A stretch of 64,000 nt of DNA from Halanaerobacter jeridensis (GCF_016908315.1 NZ_JAFBDQ010000002.1:186001-250000); one strand, 5' to 3'; counted from the first letter of the stretch, positions 46,209 through 55,247 are shown. Translations and numbers: made by a program. The notes: a model not told the origin generated them from the letters alone.

Positions 46209-47732
46209 ATGAAAAAATTTTTTAATAAATTTAAATATATAATTATAGCAGTTCTTTTGTTAGTTATAATATTTATTTCTTACCTTAATTATCATAATAC
46301 TAAGGAAATCATTAAGGATAAATATAATGATCAGCAAGAATTTGTTGAAACTAATATTTTACATACAGTTAACCATGTTAGTGATGCCTATAAAATAGCT
46401 GAGAAGCAACTTAATCAAGAAATGAAAAAGTATTCTTTAATGTTAAAAGCTAAATATCGTCGTAATCCTAATATTGCAGAGTGGAATTTAAAGCGATTAA
46501 AAGATGAATTTGAAGGGTATAATATATATATTATTAATAAAAAATTAAAAGTAATCAGGTCAACTTTCAAGCCGGATGTTGGGTTGGATTTTAGTAAATT
46601 TCCTGGTTTTGCTAGTTTGCTGCGTAAGAGAATTAAAGGGGATGAATTTAGAGTTGATCGTCTTGATTTATCTACAAAAACAGGTGAACTAAAGAAATAT
46701 AGTTATATGCCGACGCCAGATCATAAATATTTATTAGAGCTGAGTATTGATGTCAAAGATAAATTTCCATCTTTAGAAGATTTAAGTATGTTTGCTAATG
46801 CAGTAGAATTGACTAATAGATATGATTCTGCAGAAGAAATTTCCTTTTATAAGTTTAATCCTAATAATAAAACAGTGGGAAAATTACGTAATACAAAGAA
46901 ACCATATATTACAACTGATATTTCTGAAGAAGAGAGTAATCTTGTTCGTAAAGCTTTTGTGACTAAAAAAGAACAATCAACTGTAGTAAAAACAAAAGAT
47001 AATCATTATTCTAGTAAATATATTCCTATTTTAGTGCCCTCGAGTGAAGAAGAAGACAGTTGGTGGAACTCTTTTGTAATCGGAATTAAGTACAATAATC
47101 AAAAGAGGATACAAGAAATTAGATCACATAGAACTCTATTTATAATTAATGCTTTAATTATTATAATAGTAGTTATTGTTTTTATATTAGTGATGATGCA
47201 TTTATTACAACGTTTTGAATATTTAGCTTATCATGACCAATTAACTGGACTGCCTAATAGAGATTCTATGGCAGAAAAAGTGAATGAATTAAAGGCGGAT
47301 GCTAAAAAAGAAAATAATAAATTAGCTATTCTATTTTTAGACCTTGATGATTTTAAAGCAATTAATGATAATTATGGTCATGATATTGGGGATAAATTAT
47401 TAGAAGCAGCAGCAAATAGATTAAGAACTAGTCTAAGAAAGAGAGATGCTGTATCGCGTTTAGGTGGAGATGAATTTGCTATTGCCATAGCTGATATAAA
47501 TGATAAAGAAGAATTAGATGGAGTAGCAACTAGAATTATATCTGCTTTTGCTGAGCCAATTATGATAGATGAGAAGCAGATTCAAATTAGCGTGAGTGTA
47601 GGGGTCAGCCTGTATCCTGATCATGGAGAGGGTTTAGAAGAATTAATTAAGAAGGCTGATTATGCAATGTATAAAGCTAAAAATGAGGAGGAAGATCTGG
47701 TTGTTTATCAGTCGCAGATGATAAAAGAATAA
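46209..47732 (+). CDS. Membrane diguanylate cyclase
   Basis: 507 residues, ATG after GGGAGGGAGG. First membrane segment at residues 8-27, a large extracellular sensor region (about 28-305) without a domain I can name, second membrane segment (about 308-335), then a GGDEF domain (about 345-507) with LGGDEFAIAI and an upstream RKRD that fits the inhibitory site. No EAL or HD-GYP part. It makes c-di-GMP in response to an external cue. It is monocistronic, followed by the selenoprotein gene with its own promoter. Confidence 0.92.
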   Translation: MKKFFNKFKYIIIAVLLLVIIFISYLNYHNTKEIIKDKYNDQQEFVETNILHTVNHVSDAYKIAEKQLNQEMKKYSLMLKAKYRRNPNIAEWNLKRLKDEFEGYNIYIINKKLKVIRSTFKPDVGLDFSKFPGFASLLRKRIKGDEFRVDRLDLSTKTGELKKYSYMPTPDHKYLLELSIDVKDKFPSLEDLSMFANAVELTNRYDSAEEISFYKFNPNNKTVGKLRNTKKPYITTDISEEESNLVRKAFVTKKEQSTVVKTKDNHYSSKYIPILVPSSEEEDSWWNSFVIGIKYNNQKRIQEIRSHRTLFIINALIIIIVVIVFILVMMHLLQRFEYLAYHDQLTGLPNRDSMAEKVNELKADAKKENNKLAILFLDLDDFKAINDNYGHDIGDKLLEAAANRLRTSLRKRDAVSRLGGDEFAIAIADINDKEELDGVATRIISAFAEPIMIDEKQIQISVSVGVSLYPDHGEGLEELIKKADYAMYKAKNEEEDLVVYQSQMIKE

Positions 47733-47792
47733 AATTCTATAAATATTTAATAATTATTTTAAAGCAAGGTTAAAATAGTATAATATTAATTA

Positions 47793-47821
47793 TTGAATTT
47801 CAGGACAATTAATGTTATACT
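47793..47821 (+). promoter_or_regulatory. Promoter of the selenocysteine peroxiredoxin
   Basis: TTGAAT (47793-47798), 17-base spacer, TATACT (47816-47821). The ATG follows 46 bases later behind TAAGGAGGAG. Confidence 0.55.
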
Positions 47822-47867
47822 AATAATATACTAATGATAAAGATTACTAATAAGGAGGAGAAAATTT

Positions 47868-48569
47868 ATGAGTCCATGTATTGATCCTGCAGGAAGAGAC
47901 GAAGAAGAAGTAGAAACAGAAGAAACTGCTCAGCCTGTTATTAAGAAGGCTAAAGTAGAAAAAGAAGCTAGTGTAGGTGTTGAAGCACCTGATTTTGAAG
48001 CTACTGCACTAATTGATGGTGATTTTGAACAAGTTAAGTTGTCTGATTATGCTGGACAATGGGTAGTGCTTTGCTTTTTTCCAGCGGACTTTACTTTTGT
48101 CTGACCAACTGAACTATCAGCAGTTGCTGATAAGTATGATGAATTGCAAGATTTAGACGTAGAGGTATTAGCAGTGAGCACAGATAAGGTGTTTGTACAC
48201 AAAGTATGGGAAGAACAAGAATTATCTAAAATGGTTGATGGTGGTATTCCATATCCAATGGTAGCAGATCCTACTGCTGAAATTGGTAAGAAGTATGGAG
48301 TATATGATTCTAACTCTGGAGTACATGTTAGAGGTAGATTCATTATTGATCCTGATCAAGTAATTCAAGCACAGGAAGTACTTACTGATCCAGTAGGTAG
48401 AAATGTATCTGAATTGATTCGTCAGGTGAAAGCATTCCAGCATAACCGAGAAACAGGAGAAGCTACTCCATCTGGATGGGTACCAGGTAAGAAAACATTA
48501 AACCCAGGACCTGAATTAGTAGGTAAGGTTTGGCAAGAATGGAATCCGAAAGAGAATTATGACGAGTAA
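47868..48569 (+). CDS. Selenocysteine-containing peroxiredoxin (AhpC/Prx1 type), TGA read as Sec79
   Basis: ATG after AAGGAGG; 233 residues if the TGA at 48102-48104 is read as selenocysteine. The text around it is PADFTFV[14 protein letters not shown], exactly the peroxidatic-Cys motif FTFVCPTE of AhpC/Prx1 proteins. The frame then stays open for 155 codons with family features ([39 protein letters not shown]). A perfect SECIS-like hairpin starts 11 bases after the TGA. The usual resolving cysteine motif GEVCPAGW reads GEATPSGW, so the enzyme probably works by a 1-Sec mechanism with an outside thiol reductant. An N-terminal extension of about 40 acidic residues has one Cys (position 4). selA, selB and tRNA-Sec follow within 6 kb. 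Confidence 0.93.
48115..48132 (+). promoter_or_regulatory. Bacterial SECIS hairpin of the peroxiredoxin mRNA
   Basis: TATCAGCA-GT-TGCTGATA: perfect 8-bp stem, tip G and U at 48123-48124, 19 bases after the end of the TGA codon. A small stem with G-U at the tip at this distance is what bacterial SelB recognises. Confidence 0.85.
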
Positions 48570-48610
48570 AGCGGATACTAGAGCTAAACTTTACTAAGTT
48601 ACACATAACT

Positions 48611-48635
48611 AGACCAGGGTCTTTGGCCCTGGTCT
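48611..48635 (+). terminator. Terminator after the Sec-peroxiredoxin
   Basis: AGACCAGGG-TCTTTGG-CCCTGGTCT followed by TTATTATT. Confidence 0.85.
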
Positions 48636-48663
48636 TTATTATTGAATTATTAGATTTTGAATT

Positions 48664-49746
48664 TTATTGATTATTGCTTAAATTAGCAGTAAAGTTCATG
48701 ATTTCTTCAGTAACTTTTTCTAGGTTATCTTCTTGGATTATTAAAGAAAAATCATCATGCTGTTGCTGAGAATGATTGTACATCGGATCATAATATTTAG
48801 TTAATAGAATTTCAATTACTTTTCTTAATCGTCCTTGTTGACAGTGCTCGATTAATTTATTGTAACCATTTTTACCTATCTTTTGAATGATATATTTTTT
48901 GACTGCTTTAATAGATTCTAAAGTGCGTTCAATAAAAGCTGATTTATCTTGTTGATAACTTTGGGAATATTCGCTATAGATTTGTTCTATCCGTGCCTCG
49001 GTTGACCGTTGTAATAAGATATGGATACCTTGATTCATTTCTTCTAAGAAGAATTCAGGTAATACCGACATGCCAATGCGTTTACTTTCTGCTTCTACAG
49101 CAATTAGAGGAGCCTGTGATAATTCTTCTAGCTTTTCCCAAAGTAGAGAATCAAAGTGTTTTTGATTAGTGGGTTTACCTAATCCAATACTGCCGAAGGC
49201 AGAACCGCGATGATTGGCTAATCCTTCTAAATCAATTATTGCTAAACCTTGTTCTTGTAATTTATAAAGCAATTCTGTTTTTCCAGTACCAGTAAAACCA
49301 TGAATTACTAGAAGTTGTCCATTTAAAGAGTAATTTTCTAGTTTATCCATGATGAAGTGGCGATAAGATTTGTAGCCCCCTTCTAATTTAAATATATTAC
49401 TTAAGCCAATTAATTTGCAAAATGAAATAATACTTTCGCTTCTAAGTCCGCCTCTATAACAGAAAACAACAGTATTCTTATAATCTTGAGTTAAAGATTT
49501 TATTTCTTTTAATAGTTCAGGTAATTTAGGTGCTACTAATTCTACCCCTAACATTCTAGCTTGGGCTGGACTATCTTGAGTATAGGTTGTGCCGACTTGC
49601 TCTCTTTCTTCATTAGTGAAAATAGGAATATTAATTGCTCCAGGAATTGTTGATTCTTCAAATTCAGCTGGGGTTCTAACGTCTAAGTAGAGAGTTGAGT
49701 CTAAATTTAAACTTTCTTGATATGTGATTAGTTGTCTATTGGACAT
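48664..49746 (-). CDS. mnmH: tRNA 2-selenouridine synthase (MnmH/SelU)
   Basis: 360 residues. An N-terminal rhodanese domain (about 1-125) has the active-site Cys in VVFCYRGGLRSES. A P-loop follows (VIHGFTGTGKTELLYKL) and a C-terminal helical domain. MnmH replaces sulfur with selenium in the wobble 2-thiouridine of tRNAs for Lys, Glu and Gln, using selenophosphate. It lies divergent to selA and next to the selenoprotein gene, so it belongs to the selenium-use locus. A MITE copy lies in the divergent promoter region. Confidence 0.94.
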   Translation of the reverse strand: MSNRQLITYQESLNLDSTLYLDVRTPAEFEESTIPGAINIPIFTNEEREQVGTTYTQDSPAQARMLGVELVAPKLPELLKEIKSLTQDYKNTVVFCYRGGLRSESIISFCKLIGLSNIFKLEGGYKSYRHFIMDKLENYSLNGQLLVIHGFTGTGKTELLYKLQEQGLAIIDLEGLANHRGSAFGSIGLGKPTNQKHFDSLLWEKLEELSQAPLIAVEAESKRIGMSVLPEFFLEEMNQGIHILLQRSTEARIEQIYSEYSQSYQQDKSAFIERTLESIKAVKKYIIQKIGKNGYNKLIEHCQQGRLRKVIEILLTKYYDPMYNHSQQQHDDFSLIIQEDNLEKVTEEIMNFTANLSNNQ

Positions 49747-49829
49747 ATTTTAAGTCTCCTTTAAAATTTGCTAAGTTTCATTACTTGTAATCATAACTAT
49801 ATTATATTTTTCTTTGCTAATCAAATATA

Positions 49830-50043
49830 ATCTATATAAATTGGCACTATCGTGCCACTAGCTAGTAGATAAAAGCTAGTAGCTAGTAGTAAATTCAAAA
49901 CCAAAAAACAATTCATAGCTTAGAATTATTGACTACTAGGTTAATGTTTTAGGTTTTGAATTTAATTTTATGTTTTTAACTACTAGCTCCTAGCTACTTA
50001 CTTTTAGCTATAAATTTGCACTGAAAGTGCCACTTTATAGTGA
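49830..50043. mobile_element. MITE-like 215-bp repeat, copy 2
   Basis: More than 90% identical by eye to copy 1 (8925-9139). The left terminal repeat ATCTATATAAA and the internal TGGCAC-TATC-GTGCCA hairpin are kept; the right end has decayed (ACTTTATAGTGAG instead of ACTTTATATAGAT), and the right hairpin reads GCACTGAAAGTGC. It lies between the divergent mnmH and selA genes, 31 bases before the selA start, so it must supply or tolerate the selA leader. Confidence 0.8.
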
Positions 50044-50073
50044 GTAATTGTAAAAAGAGAGGAGAGAACAATT

Positions 50074-51492
50074 ATGGATCAAAAACGGAAAAATCATTTA
50101 CGTTCTATTCCGGCTGTCAATGATTTATTGGCTCATGAGCAGGGAGAAAAATTAGTAAATGACTATTCTCATGAGCTAGTAGTAGAAGCAATTAGAGAAG
50201 TCACAGAAGAATTGCGGGGAAAGATTTTTAATATTGAATTATCAGGACTAAAAGAATTGAAAATAGATAGCAAAAGTATTTTAGCTCAGGTGCAGCATTA
50301 TTTAGAAAGTAAAATGAGTGATCAGCTTTTAACTGCAGTTAATGCTACAGGGGTTGTAGTTCATACTAATTTAGGTCGTTCATTACTTTGTGATGCTGCT
50401 AAAGATAAGCTATTAGATGTGGCAAGTAATTATTCTACTTTAGAGATTAATCGAGATACTGGAGAACGTGGTTCTCGTTATGAACTGGTTGAAGAGTTAT
50501 TGACGGAGTTAACAGGTGCTGAAGCTGCATTAGTGGTTAATAATAATGCAGCAGCTGTTTTATTAGCAGTAAGTGCTTTGGCTTCGGGCCAAGAAGCAAT
50601 CATTGCCCGCGGTCAATTAGTAGAAATTGGCGGTTCTTTTAGAATTCCAGAAGTAATGGAACAAGGTGGGGCGGAGTTAAGAGGAATCGGTACCACTAAT
50701 CGCGTTCATTTAGCGGATTATAAAAATGCGATTAATGAAGAAACAGGCATGATTTTGAAAGTACATACTAGTAATTATCGGGTGGTAGGTTTTAGTAAAG
50801 AAGTAGAATTAGAAGAATTAGTGGATTTAGGAACTCAATATGAGCTGCCAGTAGTTGAAGATTTAGGTAGTGGAGTATTGTTAGATTTAAGGGATGAAGG
50901 ATTAAGTTATGAGCAGACTGTGCAGGATTGTATAGCTGCTGGAGCAGATGTGGTGACTTTTAGTGGTGATAAGTTATTAGGAGGACCCCAGGCAGGAATT
51001 ATTGTTGGGCAAGAAGAATATATAGAGCAAATGAAATCTCATCCTTTGAATCGAGCTTTACGAGTTGATAAATTTACTTTAGGCTCCTTGGAAGCAACTT
51101 TGCAGCAATATCGTGATTTAGAACAGGCTAAAGAAAAGATTCCAACTTTAGAAATGATTACTCGTACTCAAGAGCAATTAAAAACTAGAGCGCAAGAGTT
51201 TGCTACTGAGTTAGAAGAAGTGATTACAGATAATTTAACCTTGGAGATTAAGCAAGATAGCTCAAGAGTAGGTGGTGGGGCTTATCCTAATGAGGGACTT
51301 CCTACTTATGTATTAGCTCTTGAAGATGAGAGTTTGACTGCTGAAGAATTGGCTGAAGAATTGCGTCTACATGACCCACCTATCTTTAGTAGAATTTCAG
51401 ATGAACAGGTGATCTTAGATGTACGAACATTACAATCAGAAGATGAAGAGCATATTATTTCAGCAGTTCAGAATTTATCAATTGTTAGATGA
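50074..51492 (+). CDS. selA: L-seryl-tRNA(Sec) selenium transferase
   Basis: 472 residues, ATG after AGAGAGGAGAG. SelA is a decameric PLP enzyme that turns Ser-tRNA(Sec) into Sec-tRNA(Sec) using selenophosphate. The N-terminal tRNA-binding domain (RSIPAVNDLLAHEQGEKLV) is followed by the PLP fold: TAVNATGVVVHTNLGRSLLC, VVEDLGSGVLLDLRD, and the PLP lysine in VTFSGDKLLGGPQAGI. Length and motifs are complete. selB follows after 92 bases. The selD gene that makes selenophosphate is not in the window. Confidence 0.97.
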   Translation: MDQKRKNHLRSIPAVNDLLAHEQGEKLVNDYSHELVVEAIREVTEELRGKIFNIELSGLKELKIDSKSILAQVQHYLESKMSDQLLTAVNATGVVVHTNLGRSLLCDAAKDKLLDVASNYSTLEINRDTGERGSRYELVEELLTELTGAEAALVVNNNAAAVLLAVSALASGQEAIIARGQLVEIGGSFRIPEVMEQGGAELRGIGTTNRVHLADYKNAINEETGMILKVHTSNYRVVGFSKEVELEELVDLGTQYELPVVEDLGSGVLLDLRDEGLSYEQTVQDCIAAGADVVTFSGDKLLGGPQAGIIVGQEEYIEQMKSHPLNRALRVDKFTLGSLEATLQQYRDLEQAKEKIPTLEMITRTQEQLKTRAQEFATELEEVITDNLTLEIKQDSSRVGGGAYPNEGLPTYVLALEDESLTAEELAEELRLHDPPIFSRISDEQVILDVRTLQSEDEEHIISAVQNLSIVR

Positions 51493-51584
51493 TGAAAAAT
51501 TGAAAAATATACGTTGAAGTTGATTGTGTTTTTAACTAGCAACTCTAAACTTTAAATTGTAAATTAATTTAAGGAGTTGAAAGT

Positions 51585-53492
51585 ATGGCTGAAAATTTGA
51601 TTATTGGTACAGCAGGTCATGTTGATCACGGAAAAACAACTTTAATTGGAGCCTTAACAGGTGAGAATACTGATCGTTTAGAAGAAGAACAAGAACGGGG
51701 GCTTTCAATTGATTTAGGTTTTAGTAGATTAAATTTTGATAATGGATTGCAAGCTGGAATTATTGATGTGCCAGGGCATGAAAAGTTTATTAAAAATATG
51801 CTAGCTGGAGCTGGCGGAGTAGATATAGGATTATTAGTAGTAGCTGCTGATGAAGCAATTATGGAGCAAACAAGAGAACATTTAGCTATTTTAGAATTGT
51901 TGAATGTAGAACAGGGAGTAATAGCAGTTACTAAGAGTGATAAAGTGGATTCAGAATGGCTAGAATTAGTAATTGATGAAATTAAAGAGTTTGTTGAAGA
52001 TACATTTTTAGAGGATGCTGCTGTGATACCTGTATCTGGCATAGAAGAGACAGGTATTGAAGATTTAAAAGAAGAATTAGGGCATTTGATGCAGCAACTG
52101 CCGGATAAAGATAAAGAAGCTAATGTCTACTTTCCGATTGATCGTGTTTTCTCCATTGGTGGTCATGGTACGGTTGTTACGGGGACTTTAATGCAGGGCC
52201 AAATCCAATTAGAAGATGAATTAGAGATTTATCCTTCGCAGTTAAAAGCACGAGTGCGCGGATTACAAGTTCATGAAAAAGATGTAGAAGTAGCTCAGCC
52301 GGGACAGAGAATTGGTATTAACCTATCTGGAGTTGATAAAGATGAAATAGAGCGTGGTGATGTACTAGCTGCACAGGATAGTTTGGTCAAGACTGAGTAT
52401 CTTGATGCTCGATTAGAACTAATTGAATCTGCTCCTTTGGTTTTAGAGCATGGTGAACGGATTAGATTACACTTAGGTGCTAAAGAAGTAATTGGTCGGG
52501 TTTATTTATTGGATAGTGAAGAATTACTGCCAGGTGAAGAAGGGTTAGTACAGTTTCGCTTAGAAGATACAGTAGTAGCTAACTTCAAAGAACGATATGT
52601 GTTGCGCCGCTATTCGCCGATGACGACAATTGGGGGCGGTAAAATATTAGAAGCTAATCCAGCTCAGCATCGTAAAAATGATGAAGCAGTGATTAAGGCG
52701 CTGCAAATTAAAGAAGAGGGTACGACGGCAGAGAGGATTAAACTAGCGCTGCAGCGGGAGGAAGATAAAGCACTTACTGTCGATGACCTTGTGACGCGGA
52801 CGAGTTTGGCTCAAGAACAGATTAGGGAAGAATTGATGGGGTTACAAAGCCGAAATGAGGTCATAGAGTTAGATGTAGGTACAGAGTCAAGTTTGCTGCA
52901 TAGTGATGATTATCAGCAGTTAATGGAGGAGATAATAGCTAACTTAAAGGACTATCACCAAGAGTATCATCTGCGGCTGGGGATGCCTAAGGAAGAGCTG
53001 CGGACTAAGCTGAGCTTGGCCCTGACTGCTAATGAATATGATAGATTACTAGATGACTTAAAAGAGCAAGAAGTGATCGAAGAAAAGCAAGCGAAGATCA
53101 GTTTAGCAGATTTTGCAGTAAAATTAACTGCAGATGAGAAAAAAATCAAAGCTGAAATAGAAGAAAAGTTTGCACAGAATAAATACCTGCCGCCTAAATT
53201 AGATGGATTGATTAGCAGTTACTCTGATGAACAGGTAGCCGAAGAAATTTCTAATCTATTAATTAATAATGGAGAATTAATTAAAGTAGCTCATAATATA
53301 TATTTTGATTATCAAGCAGTTAAAGAGGCAAAAGAACTTTTAATAAATTATTTGAAAAAAAATGAAACTATTGATGTTGCTCAATTCAGGGATTTATTAG
53401 ATAGTAGCCGCAAATATGCCCTGCCTTTATTGGAATATTTTGATCAGCGAGGTGTCACAAAGCGAGAAGGAGATATCAGAAGATTATCATAA
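51585..53492 (+). CDS. selB: Selenocysteine-specific translation elongation factor
   Basis: 635 residues, ATG after AAGGAG. EF-Tu-like GTPase: G1 GHVDHGKTTLIGAL, G3 DVPGHEKF, G4 TKSD; then beta-barrel domains II and III (YFPIDRVFSIGGHGTVVTGT) and a C-terminal array of winged helices (about 375-635), which bind the SECIS hairpin. It brings Sec-tRNA to UGA codons that carry a SECIS. The only in-window client I can see is the peroxiredoxin at 47868. The tRNA-Sec gene starts 66 bases downstream. Confidence 0.97.
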   Translation: MAENLIIGTAGHVDHGKTTLIGALTGENTDRLEEEQERGLSIDLGFSRLNFDNGLQAGIIDVPGHEKFIKNMLAGAGGVDIGLLVVAADEAIMEQTREHLAILELLNVEQGVIAVTKSDKVDSEWLELVIDEIKEFVEDTFLEDAAVIPVSGIEETGIEDLKEELGHLMQQLPDKDKEANVYFPIDRVFSIGGHGTVVTGTLMQGQIQLEDELEIYPSQLKARVRGLQVHEKDVEVAQPGQRIGINLSGVDKDEIERGDVLAAQDSLVKTEYLDARLELIESAPLVLEHGERIRLHLGAKEVIGRVYLLDSEELLPGEEGLVQFRLEDTVVANFKERYVLRRYSPMTTIGGGKILEANPAQHRKNDEAVIKALQIKEEGTTAERIKLALQREEDKALTVDDLVTRTSLAQEQIREELMGLQSRNEVIELDVGTESSLLHSDDYQQLMEEIIANLKDYHQEYHLRLGMPKEELRTKLSLALTANEYDRLLDDLKEQEVIEEKQAKISLADFAVKLTADEKKIKAEIEEKFAQNKYLPPKLDGLISSYSDEQVAEEISNLLINNGELIKVAHNIYFDYQAVKEAKELLINYLKKNETIDVAQFRDLLDSSRKYALPLLEYFDQRGVTKREGDIRRLS

Positions 53493-53513
53493 TAAGGTAT
53501 TTTAAAATTATTA

Positions 53514-53542
53514 TTTACAATGGTTACTGATTGTGCTATAAT
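53514..53542 (+). promoter_or_regulatory. tRNA-Sec promoter
   Basis: TTTACA (53514-53519), 17-base spacer, TATAAT (53537-53542); the tRNA begins 17 bases later. So the tRNA has its own promoter and does not depend on selA-selB transcription. Confidence 0.75.
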
Positions 53543-53558
53543 TTATAATAGTGCATCT

Positions 53559-53657
53559 GGGAATAGCTGTATCCATGGTGGATGCCCTAGACTTCAAATC
53601 TAGCGGCAGGCAACTTTAGTTGTCTGCGGTGGGTTCGATTCCCACATATTCCCGCCA
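53559..53657 (+). tRNA. selC: tRNA-Sec (anticodon TCA)
   Basis: 99 bases with encoded CCA (53655-53657). Acceptor arm GGGAATA pairs with TATTCCC; the anticodon loop ACTTCAAAT with stem CTAG shows TCA, which reads UGA. A long extra arm (GGCAGGCAACTTTAGTTGTCTGC) and a GGTTCGATTCC T arm are present. The length and the long acceptor and variable arms are typical for selenocysteine tRNA. Own promoter upstream, strong terminator downstream. Confidence 0.97.
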
Positions 53658-53701
53658 ATTTAGAAATCATCATTAATTTAATACATATATGAAAGAATTA
53701 T

Positions 53702-53736
53702 AGCCCTTTGTTTTCTATCATAGAAAACAAAGGGCT
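53702..53736 (+). terminator. Terminator after tRNA-Sec
   Basis: Perfect 16-bp stem AGCCCTTTGTTTTCTA and complement with TCA loop, followed by TTTTTTT. Confidence 0.9.
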
Positions 53737-53924
53737 TTTTTTATTATAAATAATTTATTTGGAATAATCTTATTTTTTGTTTAATTTGTAAAAAAATAAA
53801 GGTAAATGATTAATTTTGTAGAAAAATATAAACAACTACCACAAACAACTAATATTTATTAGCTATTTGTGGATATTATTAACAATTTATTTGGTACTAT
53901 CTCATAAAAAAAGGAGGGGTTAAA

Positions 53925-54197
53925 ATGGCGGATTGTCCATTTTATGCGGATTGTCCATTAGCGAATGAACTGTTATTAGCTGATGATATAGAATTAGTTA
54001 AAGAATATTTAAATACACCTGGAGTATTGACAATTGATGGTTTAAGTGAATCTTATAGAGAAAAATATTGTAATAATTATTATACTGAATGTGCTCGGTA
54101 TCAAGTGGTTGAAGAATTAGGGTTTGAATACTCACCAAATAATTTATTACCTCATCAAGAAAATCGGGCTGAACTGATTTTAGATGATAATTCATAG
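53925..54197 (+). CDS. Small cysteine-motif protein of unknown function
   Basis: 90 residues, ATG after AAAGGAGGGG. N-terminal CPFYADCPLAN (Cys-x5-Cys) and a central REKYCNNYYTECARYQV block (Cys-x6-Cys), then GFEYSPNNLLPHQENRAEL. The YC-x6-CARY pattern recurs, as I recall, in short conserved hypothetical proteins of anaerobes; four cysteines in two pairs suggest a zinc or Fe-S site. No membrane segment. It is monocistronic with its own terminator, just downstream of the tRNA-Sec gene. Function unknown. Confidence 0.8.
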   Translation: MADCPFYADCPLANELLLADDIELVKEYLNTPGVLTIDGLSESYREKYCNNYYTECARYQVVEELGFEYSPNNLLPHQENRAELILDDNS

Positions 54198-54230
54198 GCT
54201 AGATTACAATTTTAAATTACTGCTATAAAT

Positions 54231-54266
54231 AAGCAAGCACCTATTTTTAAAATTAGGAGCTTGCTT
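54231..54266 (+). terminator. Terminator after the Cys-motif protein
   Basis: AAGCAAGC-ACCTATTTTTAAAATTAGGA-GCTTGCTT; the arms extend as CCTA/TAGG; followed by TATTTT. Confidence 0.8.
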
Positions 54267-54383
54267 TATTTTAGTTTACAATTAAATTCTAATGTAATAT
54301 TTGAAATTTAATTGTAAACAGGAAAATAGCTCTCAAGATAGAAACAATAAAAAAAGGTAAATTTTTAACTAAGGGGGAGTAAA

Positions 54384-55247
54384 ATGAATGATATAGCATA
54401 TTTAAATGGTGAATTTATTAAACGAGACCAAGCTAAAGTCTCTATTGAAGATCGCGGGTTTCAATTTGGAGATAGTATCTATGAAGTAATAAAATTATAT
54501 GATGGACAATTGTTTGCTTTAGAAAGGCACTTACACCGTATGTTAAAAGGAATAAATAGGATTGATATTAATTTCAATTATAATTTAGAAGAATTAAAAA
54601 AGATTTGTAAGCAAGTTATAAAGAAGAATCAGGATTATCCTAAATCTAAATCAGGCAGTTTATATATTCAGATTACTAGAGGGGCAGCGCCTAGAAGCCA
54701 TGAGTTCACCTCTGATTTAGAACCGACAATTATTATGTATCTGTTGCCTACTAAAAAATATAGTCAGGCACTAAGAAAAGAAGGAGCAGCAGCAATTACT
54801 ATGCCTGATAGAAGATGGGAATTGTGTAGTGTTAAAAGTACTAATTTGTTGCCTAATATTTTAAGTAAACAAGAAGCTAAAGAAAAAGGAGTCATTGAGG
54901 CATTATTTGTTGCTGATAATAAAAAAATAACTGAAGGAAGTAGTAGTAATGTGTTTATTGTAAATGAAGGAGTAGTTAAAACACATCCTGCTACTGATGA
55001 TATTTTGAATGGAATTACTCGTAGTATAATATTAGATTTAGATTATCATGATTTTGTAGTTAGAGAAGAAAAATTTAGTTTAAATGATCTATATGATGCA
55101 GATGAAGTTTTTATCACTAGTACAACTAAAGAAGTATTAGGAATAGTAGAAATTGATGATAAGAAAATAAATAATGGTCGAGTGGGTCCGATTACTCAAA
55201 AAATTCATCAGAAGTTCAAAAACTATTTAAATGAATATTTAGATTAA
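54384..55247 (+). CDS. dat: D-amino acid aminotransferase (class IV PLP enzyme)
   Basis: 287 residues, ATG after AAGGGGGAG. Fold type IV aminotransferase: start IAYLNGEFIKRDQAKVSIED with RGFQFGDSIYEVIKLYDGQL, LERHLHRML, the PLP-lysine region CSVKSTNLLPNI, and EGSSSNVFIV. The N-terminal residues and length fit D-alanine aminotransferase better than branched-chain aminotransferase. It would supply D-Glu or D-Ala for the cell wall. A glutamate/dicarboxylate-type symporter gene follows after 51 bases, which fits amino acid supply. Confidence 0.9.
   Translation: MNDIAYLNGEFIKRDQAKVSIEDRGFQFGDSIYEVIKLYDGQLFALERHLHRMLKGINRIDINFNYNLEELKKICKQVIKKNQDYPKSKSGSLYIQITRGAAPRSHEFTSDLEPTIIMYLLPTKKYSQALRKEGAAAITMPDRRWELCSVKSTNLLPNILSKQEAKEKGVIEALFVADNKKITEGSSSNVFIVNEGVVKTHPATDDILNGITRSIILDLDYHDFVVREEKFSLNDLYDADEVFITSTTKEVLGIVEIDDKKINNGRVGPITQKIHQKFKNYLNEYLD

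Noticed and set aside
48047-48343. Minus-strand frame opposite the peroxiredoxin
   Set aside because: Shadow of the conserved peroxiredoxin frame; no ribosome site and no family features.
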